A DNA stretch of 64,000 nt from Faecalicatena_A orotica (GTDB taxonomy: Bacteria > Bacillota > Clostridia > Lachnospirales > Lachnospiraceae): assembly GCF_040545875.1 (NCBI RefSeq), contig NZ_JBEPMR010000010.1; one strand, written 5' to 3'. Under the pieces are notes generated by a model that ran no database searches, was not told the DNA's origin, and worked only from the letters and a program-made list of their open reading frames with translations. Within the stretch, counting starts at the first letter, position 1; every line of letters starts with the position of its first letter. This document shows, piece after piece, positions 35,412 through 44,227 of the stretch. A program made the position numbers and the translations under genes.

Positions 35412-37091
35412 TTAATCTGTCAGTTCCACGACGGCTCCGCGGCTCGCTGAAGCCGCCAGCTTTGAATACAATCCCAGATATCCCGATGTATATTTCGGTT
35501 TCGGTGGGACAAACCCTGCCTTCCGCTCCTTAAGTGTCTCATCCGTAACGTGAAGTGTAATACGCTGGGCGGGGATATCTACCGTAATCTCATCGCCGTC
35601 CTGTATAAAAGCGATCGGTCCGCCTTCTGCCGCCTCTGGTGATATATGCCCGACAAAGCATCCGTTATTCGTACCGGAAAATCTTCCGTCTGTGATCAGT
35701 GCCGTGGATTCTGCAAGCCCCATGCCGTAAAGATACTTCATTGCCTTATACATCTCACGCATTCCCGGCCCGCCTTTGGGACCCTCGTAGCGTATAACGA
35801 CTACATTGCCCGGCTGGATTTCTCCTCCCAGAATCGCTTCCTCTGCAGTCTCTTCACTGTCAAAGACTCTTGCCGTACCTGTAAATACATGCATCTGCGG
35901 TTTGATAGCGGAAGGTTTTGTGATGCATCCCTCTGGTGACAGGTTTCCTTCCAGAATCGCAATCCCGCCGAACTTACTGAACGGTTCCTCAAGTGTCTTG
36001 ATAATCTCCCGGTTCACCCTGCCTTCCCTGTGGTTTTTCAGGTTATCCCCGACTGTTTTCCCTGTCACTGTCATGACATCCAGATTTAAAAGAGGTTCCA
36101 GCTCCTTCATAACCTGCGGGATACCGCCTGAATTGTGGAAATCTTCCATATTATATTTAGATGACGGGTTGACTTTTGCAACCAGCGGTGTTGTCATGCC
36201 GATCTCTTTGAACTTCTCCGTCATCACCTTACTATCGATGCCTGCCTCTCTTGCTACAGCAAGGAGATGGAGCACTCCGTTGGTGGAACCGCCCGTTGCA
36301 TTTAATAACCGGATTGCATTTTCCAGAGACTTTTCATTGATGATCTGGTCGGCCGTAATGTCCTGAAGCACAAGGTCTACAATTTTCTCCCCTGTCTCGA
36401 ATGCAATTCTGGTCCGGTCCGCATAAACCGCCGGTATCAGTGCCCCATACGGGAGTGTGATTCCTAGTCCCTCTGAGAGAGCACACATAGTATTAGCCGT
36501 CCCGTAGAAGGAGCAGGACCCACAGCCCGGTCCGCATGTATTTTCCATGCGGTACAGTTCTTCCTCCTCAAGTGTCCCGGCCCTGACCATTCCGCAGCCC
36601 TCGGAAAGCGTTGTGAGGTCGGATGCCCTTTCGTCAAAAACGGGGCCACCCTGCATCGGCCCGCCCGGAAGCAGGATTGCCGGAAGTTTCAGTCTTGCAG
36701 CTGCCATGAGGAGTCCCGGAACGATCTTATCACAGGAGCCAAGCAGTACGATTCCATCCAGCTGGTGCGCCTGCACCATCACTTCCACATCATTAGCAAT
36801 CAGGTCACGGGAAGGGAGGATAAAACGCATCCCTTCGTTCCCCTGGGCTGTGCCGTCACACGCCCCGATAACCCCGAATTCGACCGGAGTCCCTCCTGCG
36901 GCGTAGATTCCCCGTTTTACACTGTCTGCAACTGCCCTCAAGTTATAACTTCCCGGTACGAGCTCGCTCCATGTATTAGCAATTCCGATAATCGGTTTTT
37001 CCAGATCCTTATCAGAAAATCCCATTGATTTGTATACGCCCCTGTTAAAGCTGAAATCCGGACGTTTTAAGATTGATTCACTTCTTCTCAC
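35412..37091 (-). CDS. IlvD/Edd family dehydratase
   Basis: A 559-residue Fe-S dehydratase. The cluster cysteines are visible in GACDGTAQGNEGM, GSCDKIVPG and CGPGCGSC. It also has NATGGSTNGVLHLLA and the C-terminal GRFSGTNNGCFVGHISPEA active-site region. The length fits dihydroxy-acid dehydratase (IlvD), but the setting in a sugar operon without other branched-chain genes favours a sugar-acid dehydratase. The start is GTG with GGAGGAAG upstream. Confidence 0.88.
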   Translation of the reverse strand: MRRSESILKRPDFSFNRGVYKSMGFSDKDLEKPIIGIANTWSELVPGSYNLRAVADSVKRGIYAAGGTPVEFGVIGACDGTAQGNEGMRFILPSRDLIANDVEVMVQAHQLDGIVLLGSCDKIVPGLLMAAARLKLPAILLPGGPMQGGPVFDERASDLTTLSEGCGMVRAGTLEEEELYRMENTCGPGCGSCSFYGTANTMCALSEGLGITLPYGALIPAVYADRTRIAFETGEKIVDLVLQDITADQIINEKSLENAIRLLNATGGSTNGVLHLLAVAREAGIDSKVMTEKFKEIGMTTPLVAKVNPSSKYNMEDFHNSGGIPQVMKELEPLLNLDVMTVTGKTVGDNLKNHREGRVNREIIKTLEEPFSKFGGIAILEGNLSPEGCITKPSAIKPQMHVFTGTARVFDSEETAEEAILGGEIQPGNVVVIRYEGPKGGPGMREMYKAMKYLYGMGLAESTALITDGRFSGTNNGCFVGHISPEAAEGGPIAFIQDGDEITVDIPAQRITLHVTDETLKERKAGFVPPKPKYTSGYLGLYSKLAASASRGAVVELTD

Positions 37092-37102
37092 GTTTCTTCC
37101 TC

Positions 37103-37825
37103 CTACCTGATCTTCTCCATCTTCAGGTTGCTCACTACATACTTGTATCCCGCCTCTTTCAGATATTTATGGGCTTTTTTATTGTAGTTGTATTCCTCGC
37201 CGTACAGCCAGCAGAACACTTCAACCTCCCGGCCGATCTTTTCTTCTAAATGCCGCTTGGCAGTTACGATCTCCCTGTACATATCCTCATCCGGCGTTTC
37301 TTTCGTAATCTGGAAATGGTTCCCGGTATGGCAGCAAACCTCATGCCGGGAGGCGATCTCCCTGACCTCATCCCAGTTCATCGCAATTCTTTTATCCGGA
37401 TACAGACTCTCATCCGTAATATTCAGCTCATGCGCCTCGCTGAAAGGCAGCTGTTCTTCCAATGGGATATCCATGAAGAAACTTGGGAAATAGAACCACC
37501 CGGTAAAATGATATTTGTCCAGAATCGGCAGCATCACATCGTAGTGATTGCGGAAACCTTCAAAGATCGCCGGAATCAATCCTGGCTTTTCGTACGGCCA
37601 TTTTCTTGTTTCGAAAAACTGGTCCAGATCTTTTAAAGTTACCGGTACGAAATGTTCGCTGTAATACTTAATCTCTGCCTCAAACCTCTCAGCGTTGACG
37701 GGATTGGTATTGTGGTAATTGACAACACGTATGTAAGAGCTGTTTATCAGATAGCGGAACATTTCAAGGCATCTCTTATCTTTTGAGATTGTCTGCAGAA
37801 ATTCTTCCATTTTAAAGTTCTCCAT
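37103..37825 (-). CDS. Polysaccharide-deacetylase-like protein (copy 1), catalytic Asp missing
   Basis: A 240-residue NodB-fold protein. The HTGNH zinc motif is intact, but the usual TFDDG is AIFEG: the catalytic base is Phe and the metal Asp is Glu. The rest of the family pattern is present (YDVMLPILDKYHFTGWFYFP, then YKYVVSNL near the end). No signal peptide is seen. It starts inside the end of the X gene, overlapping it by 14 bp. It is a paralogue of the gene at 38268. Its role may be binding or a changed reaction rather than deacetylation. The ATG at 37825 has GGAGG eight bases upstream. Confidence 0.83.
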   Translation of the reverse strand: MENFKMEEFLQTISKDKRCLEMFRYLINSSYIRVVNYHNTNPVNAERFEAEIKYYSEHFVPVTLKDLDQFFETRKWPYEKPGLIPAIFEGFRNHYDVMLPILDKYHFTGWFYFPSFFMDIPLEEQLPFSEAHELNITDESLYPDKRIAMNWDEVREIASRHEVCCHTGNHFQITKETPDEDMYREIVTAKRHLEEKIGREVEVFCWLYGEEYNYNKKAHKYLKEAGYKYVVSNLKMEKIR

Positions 37826-38225
37826 CTGGTTTTCCTCCCTCCTGCCCATCCTGATTCACTACAAATTGCTTCACCACTTCCCGGTAAGGGACTATCCTGC
37901 CGTCTTCGCCGGCATGGAAGAACATCTCCGCCATCGCGCTCATGGCCGGCGCAATTCCCGGATATTCCCCCAGTTCTTCTGCACTCTTCTGCTCGTACAG
38001 GCTGGCAAAAACCATCGCGCCTGCCGCCATCAGAAAGCGGAACTCTTCATCCTGCCCTGCGCCTTTATAAGTGGTGTTCCACGATGCTGTCAGGTCATCT
38101 AAGCCTATCACGGCCGGAATTCCTTCATCCGCCGTTACCCGGCTGTCACAGTATTTCATAAGGGCCTTATAGGGTTCCATCCCCTGACTATCAATCTCCT
38201 TAAACATGTCCTGAATGTTTTTCAT
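37812..38225 (-). CDS. Free-standing domain X protein, uncharacterised
   Basis: A 137-residue protein I do not recognise, clearly homologous to the C-terminal part of the MATE protein at 38977-40764. Shared blocks are YCDSR/YCESR, EGIPAVIGLDDLTA/EGIPMIIGLDDLTA, a central helix with AAGAMVF/AVGALLF, and PGIAPAMSAMAEMFF/GAIIPAMEAAAERFF. It looks like a small, mostly helical, acidic cytoplasmic protein. The stop overlaps the start of deacetylase-like copy 1 by 14 bp, so the two are coupled. Confidence 0.8.
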   Translation of the reverse strand: MKNIQDMFKEIDSQGMEPYKALMKYCDSRVTADEGIPAVIGLDDLTASWNTTYKGAGQDEEFRFLMAAGAMVFASLYEQKSAEELGEYPGIAPAMSAMAEMFFHAGEDGRIVPYREVVKQFVVNQDGQEGGKPDGEL

Positions 38226-38267
38226 CCGCGTCCTCCTTCAATATGGTATATATATCCAGGCACCCGA

Positions 38268-38993
38268 TTACCTGATTTTTTCGATTTTCAAATTGCTGAG
38301 TACATATTTATATCCGGCTTCCTCCAGATGCTTATGCGCCCGGATATTGTAGTTATACTCCTCGCCTGCCAGCCAGCAGAAGACATCCACCGGTTTCTGT
38401 ATCTTGTATTCCATGCGGCGCTTTGCCTCCACGATCTCCCTATGCATATCCTCATCTGAAGTTTTCTTCGTTATCTCAAAATGGCTGCCGGTGTGACAGC
38501 AGATCTCATGGTTTTTCGATAATTCTCTAATTTCTTCCCAGCTTAAAGCGATTCTCCCATCCTCATACATATACTGCCCGGTTGTCCTCAGGTGGTGGTT
38601 TTTACAAAATCCAAGCTGGTCTTCCCTGGCTACATCCGGGAAAAATCCGGGGATGTAGAACCATCCTGTGAAATGGTATTTATCCAGAATGGGCTTCATA
38701 ATATCGTAATGGCTGCGGTATCCCTCAAATATGGCGGGAATCAGTCCCGGCTTATCATACGGCCATTTTCTTGTTTCAAAAAAGGTATCCAGGTCACTTA
38801 ACTTTACCGGTACGAAATGTTCGCTGAAGTATTGAATCTCATGCTCCAGCCTTTTCGCATCCCGTTCATTCGTGTTGTGGTAATTTACGACCCGGATATA
38901 TGCGTTATTTACCAGATAACGGAACATTTCAAAGGTCCGTTTATCCTTTGCAACCGTCTTTGCAAAAGTATGTATATCAAAATTGCTGCTCAT
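38268..38993 (-). CDS. Polysaccharide-deacetylase-like protein (copy 2), catalytic Asp missing
   Basis: A 241-residue paralogue of the protein at 37103, sharing RVVNYHNTN, FETRKWPYDKPGLIPAIFEG, KYHFTGWFY, HEICCHTGSHFEIT and the end YKYVLSNLKIEKIR. It also has FEG in place of the DDG catalytic motif and keeps HTGSH. Its start overlaps the end of the MATE-X gene by 17 bp. This mirrors the X/deacetylase overlap downstream, as expected for a duplicated two-gene unit. Confidence 0.83.
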   Translation of the reverse strand: MSSNFDIHTFAKTVAKDKRTFEMFRYLVNNAYIRVVNYHNTNERDAKRLEHEIQYFSEHFVPVKLSDLDTFFETRKWPYDKPGLIPAIFEGYRSHYDIMKPILDKYHFTGWFYIPGFFPDVAREDQLGFCKNHHLRTTGQYMYEDGRIALSWEEIRELSKNHEICCHTGSHFEITKKTSDEDMHREIVEAKRRMEYKIQKPVDVFCWLAGEEYNYNIRAHKHLEEAGYKYVLSNLKIEKIR

Positions 38994-40764
38994 GCTCCCT
39001 CTCCATTCTTCCTAGTGCTTCGGTATATGAGATACTACCGCCCGTTTCTGCGCCTGCCGTTTTTTTGTACTGGAAAAACCGTTCTGCCGCTGCTTCCATA
39101 GCCGGAATGATCGCCCCTCTTCCGGTTCCTCCCTCTTTTACCATCTGCTGGTCAAGAAGGTCTGTGAACAGCAGTGCGCCGACTGCCTGATAAAAACTCA
39201 GTTCGTCTTCCTGCGCAGATACTTCAAATGCCTCCTGATCCGGGGCTGTCAGGTCATCCAGACCGATAATCATGGGAATCCCTTCCTCATCACGGTTTCT
39301 GCTTTCGCAGTATGTAAGCACCCTGCGGTAATTCTCCAGATTGTCTGCCCCGAGCTGTTCAATCAGCTCTTCTATTCCATCCACTTCTTCAGTAAATTCA
39401 TAGAAATTGAGCTGCCCCAGATTCTCTTCCATACGTTTTTTCTGATAACGGCGGTATGCAAAAAGCATGACCACCACCGTCGTCCCCTCTATGAAAAGGG
39501 AGGCCATCCATACCCCTTTTACATTCAGGTAGAAGGCTCCCCCGATTACAAAGATAACCGGAAGAAAAAGTGTACGCATAAATGAAAAATAGATTGCTTC
39601 TTTTGAAGCCTGTATGGATTGGAAGTAAGATATCAGTATCATGTTAACAGCCGCCAACAGGTAAGAAACTGCTACGATTCTTATGGCTCCTGCCGCCTGT
39701 ACAAGAAATGCCGCATCCGGCTCCAGGAAAATCTTCACAAAAACTTCTGCCTGCCATTCAATCACTGCCACAAACACAACGGACATTCCAAATGCCCACT
39801 TTACTGCAAGATGTGTGAATCGTTTTGCCCGTGAGAACTTCCCCGCACCGCTGTTTGCACTCACAAGCGGCTGCATTGCATTCGAAATACCGTTGATTGC
39901 CGCCAGTACAATCGTGTTGATATTCACCACGATCCCATAGACAGCGATCACTGTTGTTGCGGCACTTCCTGCAATCCTGATCAGCACGGTGTTGTAAACG
40001 AAGGTTACAATACCTCCGTCGATTTCTGTCAGGAAGGTGGACATGCCTACCTTCATGATGCAGAGGACATCCCGCACACTGGCATCTGTAAAACTGACTT
40101 TCAGATTGGACTTCTTTCGGAAGGTTGAGAAGATCCCTAAGACTACAGTCGATGTAACAGCAAGTGAAGTTGCAAGAGAAGCCCCTACCATACCACCGTC
40201 CAGTACATAGATAAATACAATATCTAAAACGATATTCAGGGAGCAGGATAATAATGTCCCTGCCATTGCCAGCTTTGGTGCATTGTCATTGCGCAGAAAA
40301 CTGGTAAAGAAACATTCCCCCATGTAAGAGACGGAAAAGATCAGTACCCATTTTACATAATCCGTTACGCCCTGCCTTAACTCTCCCGCGCCTCCAAGCA
40401 CTGTGACGATAGGTTTTAAAAACACCATTCCCAGAATCGTTATGGCTGCCGCAATGAGCAGCAGCGTGACTGCGGCCTCTGTAAAAACACTTTTTGCTTT
40501 TTCTTTCTTTCCATTTGCCACATATGCGGAAAACATGGCTCCTCCCCCTGTTCCGAGAAGCAGTCCGACGGAATACAGGACTGTCGTCACCGGCCAGGAG
40601 AGATTCAGGGCCGCAAGGCCCTGCTCTCCCAGCTTCTGACCGATACACAGGGTATCGATAAAGTAGTTGAAGGATATCATCATGGTAGCCGATACACTTG
40701 GAATCAGATACTGTAAAAATGTTTCACTTACATTTCCCTGTAACAAATCTATCTTTTTTTTCAT
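38977..40764 (-). CDS. MATE-family transporter with C-terminal domain X
   Basis: A 595-residue protein. Residues 1-455 form a standard MATE transporter with about twelve membrane segments (LLGTGGGAMFSAY, ISNAMQPLVSANSGAGKF), usually a Na+ or H+ driven exporter of small organic compounds. From residue 465 a soluble tail is homologous to the free-standing domain X protein at 37812. I know of no typical MATE protein with this tail. It is second in the sugar operon, 25 bp behind the binding-protein gene. The exported compound is unknown. Confidence 0.87.
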   Translation of the reverse strand: MKKKIDLLQGNVSETFLQYLIPSVSATMMISFNYFIDTLCIGQKLGEQGLAALNLSWPVTTVLYSVGLLLGTGGGAMFSAYVANGKKEKAKSVFTEAAVTLLLIAAAITILGMVFLKPIVTVLGGAGELRQGVTDYVKWVLIFSVSYMGECFFTSFLRNDNAPKLAMAGTLLSCSLNIVLDIVFIYVLDGGMVGASLATSLAVTSTVVLGIFSTFRKKSNLKVSFTDASVRDVLCIMKVGMSTFLTEIDGGIVTFVYNTVLIRIAGSAATTVIAVYGIVVNINTIVLAAINGISNAMQPLVSANSGAGKFSRAKRFTHLAVKWAFGMSVVFVAVIEWQAEVFVKIFLEPDAAFLVQAAGAIRIVAVSYLLAAVNMILISYFQSIQASKEAIYFSFMRTLFLPVIFVIGGAFYLNVKGVWMASLFIEGTTVVVMLFAYRRYQKKRMEENLGQLNFYEFTEEVDGIEELIEQLGADNLENYRRVLTYCESRNRDEEGIPMIIGLDDLTAPDQEAFEVSAQEDELSFYQAVGALLFTDLLDQQMVKEGGTGRGAIIPAMEAAAERFFQYKKTAGAETGGSISYTEALGRMEREHEQQF

Positions 40765-40789
40765 AAATCACCGATGTGTCTTTCTCCTT

Positions 40790-42115
40790 TTACCTGTTCA
40801 GGTTTTCTTCTATCATTGCGTTGCCTTCTTCTTCCATTCCCTTCAATGCAGCATCAATATCTCCGTCAACCAGCAGCTGTCTTAACTTTTCTCTTACGAT
40901 TGTATAAGTCAGTGTGGAAGGTGTGCCCATGTATGCGCCTTCTTCGACTGCATATGGGAGTACCTCCTGTGCAATCGAAATTGCTTTATCTACAGAACCT
41001 GCATTCGGGTCATACTGAAGGTCTGTCAAAGAATCAACCCTTGCCGGAAGGCAGCCTGTCTTATAAGCCCAGTCCCCTGTCTGTTCTGCCGTAGTCATGA
41101 ATTTTACAAATTCCCATGCTGCTTCTTTGTTTTCACACTTATCGGATACGATATATCCCCATCCGCCGGTACCGATGCTGACCGGGTCCGCTCCTTCTAC
41201 CCATGCCGGCATATTGAATACCTGCCAGTTAACATCCGGTATGTCGATTGCAAAACTGCCTGAATACCACGGTGCGCCTACACACATTGCCGCCGTCCCC
41301 TGGACGAATGATTCATAACGAGGAGTTCCTTCATCGCTGACTGCGTCTGGTCCCTGTGTATATTTGAGCAGTGTCTCCGCTGCCTTCTTCGCTTCCGGAG
41401 TCTGGAACTTCACTGCATTATTTGCCTCATCCTTATAATCTCCGCCATACTGCATAATTAAAGAAAGGAAATTTGCTTCCCACTGTGCATACACATATGC
41501 CAGACCTGAGCGGACCACCTGTCCGTCCCCATCCTTCTGGGTCAGCTTCTCTGCTAATTCCAGCAGTTCGTCAAAGCTTGCCGGTCCGTTGTTGTCTATC
41601 CAGCTCTGCGGAAGCTCCACACCCTCTTCTTTTAAGATATCCATATTGACGTATAAGCTTGGGGACTCTGCATTGATCTCTGACGGGATACAGTAGTACT
41701 TACCTTCAACCTGCTTATTGATCAGTGCACTCTCGTAATAGTTCTCCTCCATATACTCCTTTGTCATGACATCATCCGGGATCTCATCAATGACTCCTGC
41801 CTTTGCCCAGTCTGTAATACTCTGCCAGGTCTGCATGACATCAGCCTGCTCACCCGCTGAAAACGCCTGGTTAAGCTTGTCGGAGAACTCCGGGAAATAT
41901 TCCACCTGAATATTTACATCCGGATATTCTTTCTGGAAGGCCTCAATTGCCGGTCCAAAATAAGACTTCCATGCTTCCGTGTCCTGTGTCCAGAAGGTCA
42001 GGTCACCGTCGATCTTCCCGTCACCGTCCTCCCAGTCCTTACTTCCTCCGCATCCTGCCAGTAATGAGGTTGTCATCGCTGCTGCCAATAGTAATGCAAT
42101 CACTCTTTTTTTCAT
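40790..42115 (-). CDS. Sugar ABC transporter substrate-binding lipoprotein (family 1)
   Basis: A 441-residue lipoprotein with a signal peptide (MKKRVIALLLAAAMTTSLL) and lipobox LLAGC. The mature region is a family-1 solute-binding protein (EAFQKEYPDVNIQVEYF, WQSITDWAKAGVI, GAPWYSGSFAIDIPDVNW). It leads the 15-gene operon, while the permeases are ten genes downstream; no closer pair is available, so they probably work together. It is divergent from an AraC regulator. Confidence 0.93.
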   Translation of the reverse strand: MKKRVIALLLAAAMTTSLLAGCGGSKDWEDGDGKIDGDLTFWTQDTEAWKSYFGPAIEAFQKEYPDVNIQVEYFPEFSDKLNQAFSAGEQADVMQTWQSITDWAKAGVIDEIPDDVMTKEYMEENYYESALINKQVEGKYYCIPSEINAESPSLYVNMDILKEEGVELPQSWIDNNGPASFDELLELAEKLTQKDGDGQVVRSGLAYVYAQWEANFLSLIMQYGGDYKDEANNAVKFQTPEAKKAAETLLKYTQGPDAVSDEGTPRYESFVQGTAAMCVGAPWYSGSFAIDIPDVNWQVFNMPAWVEGADPVSIGTGGWGYIVSDKCENKEAAWEFVKFMTTAEQTGDWAYKTGCLPARVDSLTDLQYDPNAGSVDKAISIAQEVLPYAVEEGAYMGTPSTLTYTIVREKLRQLLVDGDIDAALKGMEEEGNAMIEENLNR

Positions 42116-42277
42116 CTTTCGTCCTCCTATGGATCTTTCTTTTTCATATTTTCATACTAGCATTATGTTATGTTTTATTCTTAATATATATTTACCAGTT
42201 TTTCACTTATTTTTACTTTCTATAGTTAATGTTGCATAATTTTATATTTTTCTTTGTATTATTAATCATAATTTTAA

Positions 42278-42306
42278 CGCATCTGTTTAAAAGCAAAACA
42301 GATGCG
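42278..42306. promoter_or_regulatory. 11-bp inverted repeat between the divergent SBP and AraC genes
   Basis: CGCATCTGTTT (42278-42288) is the complement of 42296-42306 around a 7-base loop. It lies about 50 bp upstream of the AraC start, just before a TATAAT at 42334-42339. It could be an operator or leader hairpin. Confidence 0.4.
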
Positions 42307-42359
42307 CCGCAGTTTAGAAACGGACTGTGAAGTTATAATCTGACTGATAGGAGAATACG

Positions 42360-43214
42360 ATGATTACTACAAAAGAAAAAAATCCCTTCGGGACCATTGA
42401 ATTTACCGATACCTATAAGCTGAAGGCCTTACCCTCCACATGGTGCATCGCGCTGGCTGAACAGGGAAGCGGCAGTTACCTGCACCAAAACCTGATTTCG
42501 GATTTCCAGCACCGGGACTGCTTCCTGCTGTATGATACGGAAGATATCACCCTGTCTTATGGGGAAGGCAAGCCATGCCGATTTACACTTTTTTCGTTTT
42601 CTATGGATGATGTAGATACTTCAGGGGCCGCAGATAAGAGCCAGCAGCTCCTGAAACAATTTTTCAGCGGGCGGGTAACCTTTCAGCACTTCTCCCTCCC
42701 ACGGAAGAATTATGATGCCATACGGGCGTTACTAAAACTCTGCAATCAGATTTTACAGGACACGCTCCCGGTATCCCCTATGATTTACCGGCATACCTTC
42801 CTTGCCCTCATCCTGTACTTTGCCCAGACAGGCTTTGTGCTGAAACCCGAGAGTCAGCTGTTCACGAAAAGTTTTTCCACCCGTGAAGTCATGATCGCAC
42901 AAGTCAAGCACCTCATCCGGCAAAATTACGCCGATCCGCTGCCACTTTCATATCTGGCGGCTTATGTATATGCGAATCCCAGTTATTTAAGCCGTATTTT
43001 CAAGGCAGACACTGGAATGTGCCTGTCTGCCTTCATCAACCAGGTCCGGATTGACAATGCGAAACAACTGTTGGAAGATACAGATGAACTGATTATAGAT
43101 ATTGCCATTTCCTGCGGTTTCAACCAGATTCCTCACTTTAACCGGATTTTTAAAGAATATACCGGTATGTCTCCTTCTGCTTACCGCAAGGCATACCGGC
43201 ACCGGGCTCTTTAA
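42360..43214 (+). CDS. AraC family transcriptional regulator
   Basis: A 284-residue regulator, divergent from the second sugar operon and so its most likely activator. The C terminus has two helix-turn-helix units, LSYLAAYVYANPSYLSRIFK and IDIAISCGFNQIPHFNRIF, ending TGMSPSAYRK. The N-terminal half is a cupin-like sensor. The start follows TAGGAG. Its stop codon and that of the aldolase gene opposite share the sequence TTAA, so the two genes overlap by four bases tail to tail. Confidence 0.92.
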   Translation: MITTKEKNPFGTIEFTDTYKLKALPSTWCIALAEQGSGSYLHQNLISDFQHRDCFLLYDTEDITLSYGEGKPCRFTLFSFSMDDVDTSGAADKSQQLLKQFFSGRVTFQHFSLPRKNYDAIRALLKLCNQILQDTLPVSPMIYRHTFLALILYFAQTGFVLKPESQLFTKSFSTREVMIAQVKHLIRQNYADPLPLSYLAAYVYANPSYLSRIFKADTGMCLSAFINQVRIDNAKQLLEDTDELIIDIAISCGFNQIPHFNRIFKEYTGMSPSAYRKAYRHRAL

Positions 43215-44227
43215 TCGGCCTTATGTTGTGAACGGGAAAGCTGGTACGCCACATCCACAATCATATCTTCCTGACCGCCTACCATGCCGCGCCTACCTAA
43301 TTCAACCAGAATATCTTTTATATTCAAATCAAACTTTTCTGCAGCACGTCTGGCATGGAGCAGGAAGCTGGAATATACCCCTGCGTATCCCAGCATAAGG
43401 GATGCAGTGTCGATGACCTGCGCCCTGGGCATAATGGGTTCCACGGCTTCTTCCGCCACCTTAAGAATCTTATCCAGATCAATCCCGGTCGCACATTCCA
43501 TACGCTCCAGCACTGCGGACAGCACTTCAATCTGACAGTTGCCGGCTCCTGCGCCGAGCCCTCTTAAGGTGCCGTCGATATATGACGCCCCCTCTTCTGC
43601 CGCCGCAAGCGAATTCGCGACGGCAAGCCCTAAGTTATTATGCGCATGGAACCCAACCGGGATACTGAGCTTTTCTGACAGCAGGCTGACCCGCCGGCGC
43701 ACATCATCCGGCAGGAGGTGTCCGGCCGAGTCTGCCAGATTGACATAGTCGACTCCTGCATCCTCGAATATCCTCGCCTGTTCCAGAATCTTCTCCGGCT
43801 CTGCCATATGTACCATCATCAGGAAGCCGGCCGTAAACATGCCTCTGTCCTTTGCCGCTTTTATATGCTGCAGGGAAACGTCTGACTCTGTGACATGGGT
43901 TGCAATCCTGACCGCACGCACACCATGATCATAAGCCTCCTGCAAATCTGATATCGTCCCGATGCCGGGGATCAGGAGCGCGCCCAGTTTTGCCCGTTTT
44001 ACCACCTTGGATGCGGCTTCAATCAGTTCAATGTCCCTTGTTTTAGAAAACCCGTAATTGATCGAGGAGCCTGCGATTCCGTCCCCGTGACTCACTTCGA
44101 TGATATCTGCACCTGCATCATCCAGCCCCTGCGCAATCAGGCTCACCTGTTCTTTCGTAAAGCTGTGGCTCATCGCATGGCTCCCGTCACGCATCGTCGT
44201 ATCAATGAAATGTATTCTACTTTTCAT
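43211..44227 (-). CDS. mhpE: 4-hydroxy-2-oxovalerate aldolase (DmpG/MhpE family)
   Basis: A 338-residue Mn-dependent aldolase of the HMGL-like family that cleaves 4-hydroxy-2-oxo acids to pyruvate and an aldehyde. It has the N-terminal DTTMRDGSHAMSHSF motif, VGFHAHNNLGLAVANS for metal binding, and DGTLRGLGAGAGNCQIE. It overlaps the dehydrogenase gene by 11 bp, as expected for partners that form a channelling complex. The aldehyde source in an anaerobe is unclear. Confidence 0.93.
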   Translation of the reverse strand: MKSRIHFIDTTMRDGSHAMSHSFTKEQVSLIAQGLDDAGADIIEVSHGDGIAGSSINYGFSKTRDIELIEAASKVVKRAKLGALLIPGIGTISDLQEAYDHGVRAVRIATHVTESDVSLQHIKAAKDRGMFTAGFLMMVHMAEPEKILEQARIFEDAGVDYVNLADSAGHLLPDDVRRRVSLLSEKLSIPVGFHAHNNLGLAVANSLAAAEEGASYIDGTLRGLGAGAGNCQIEVLSAVLERMECATGIDLDKILKVAEEAVEPIMPRAQVIDTASLMLGYAGVYSSFLLHARRAAEKFDLNIKDILVELGRRGMVGGQEDMIVDVAYQLSRSQHKAD

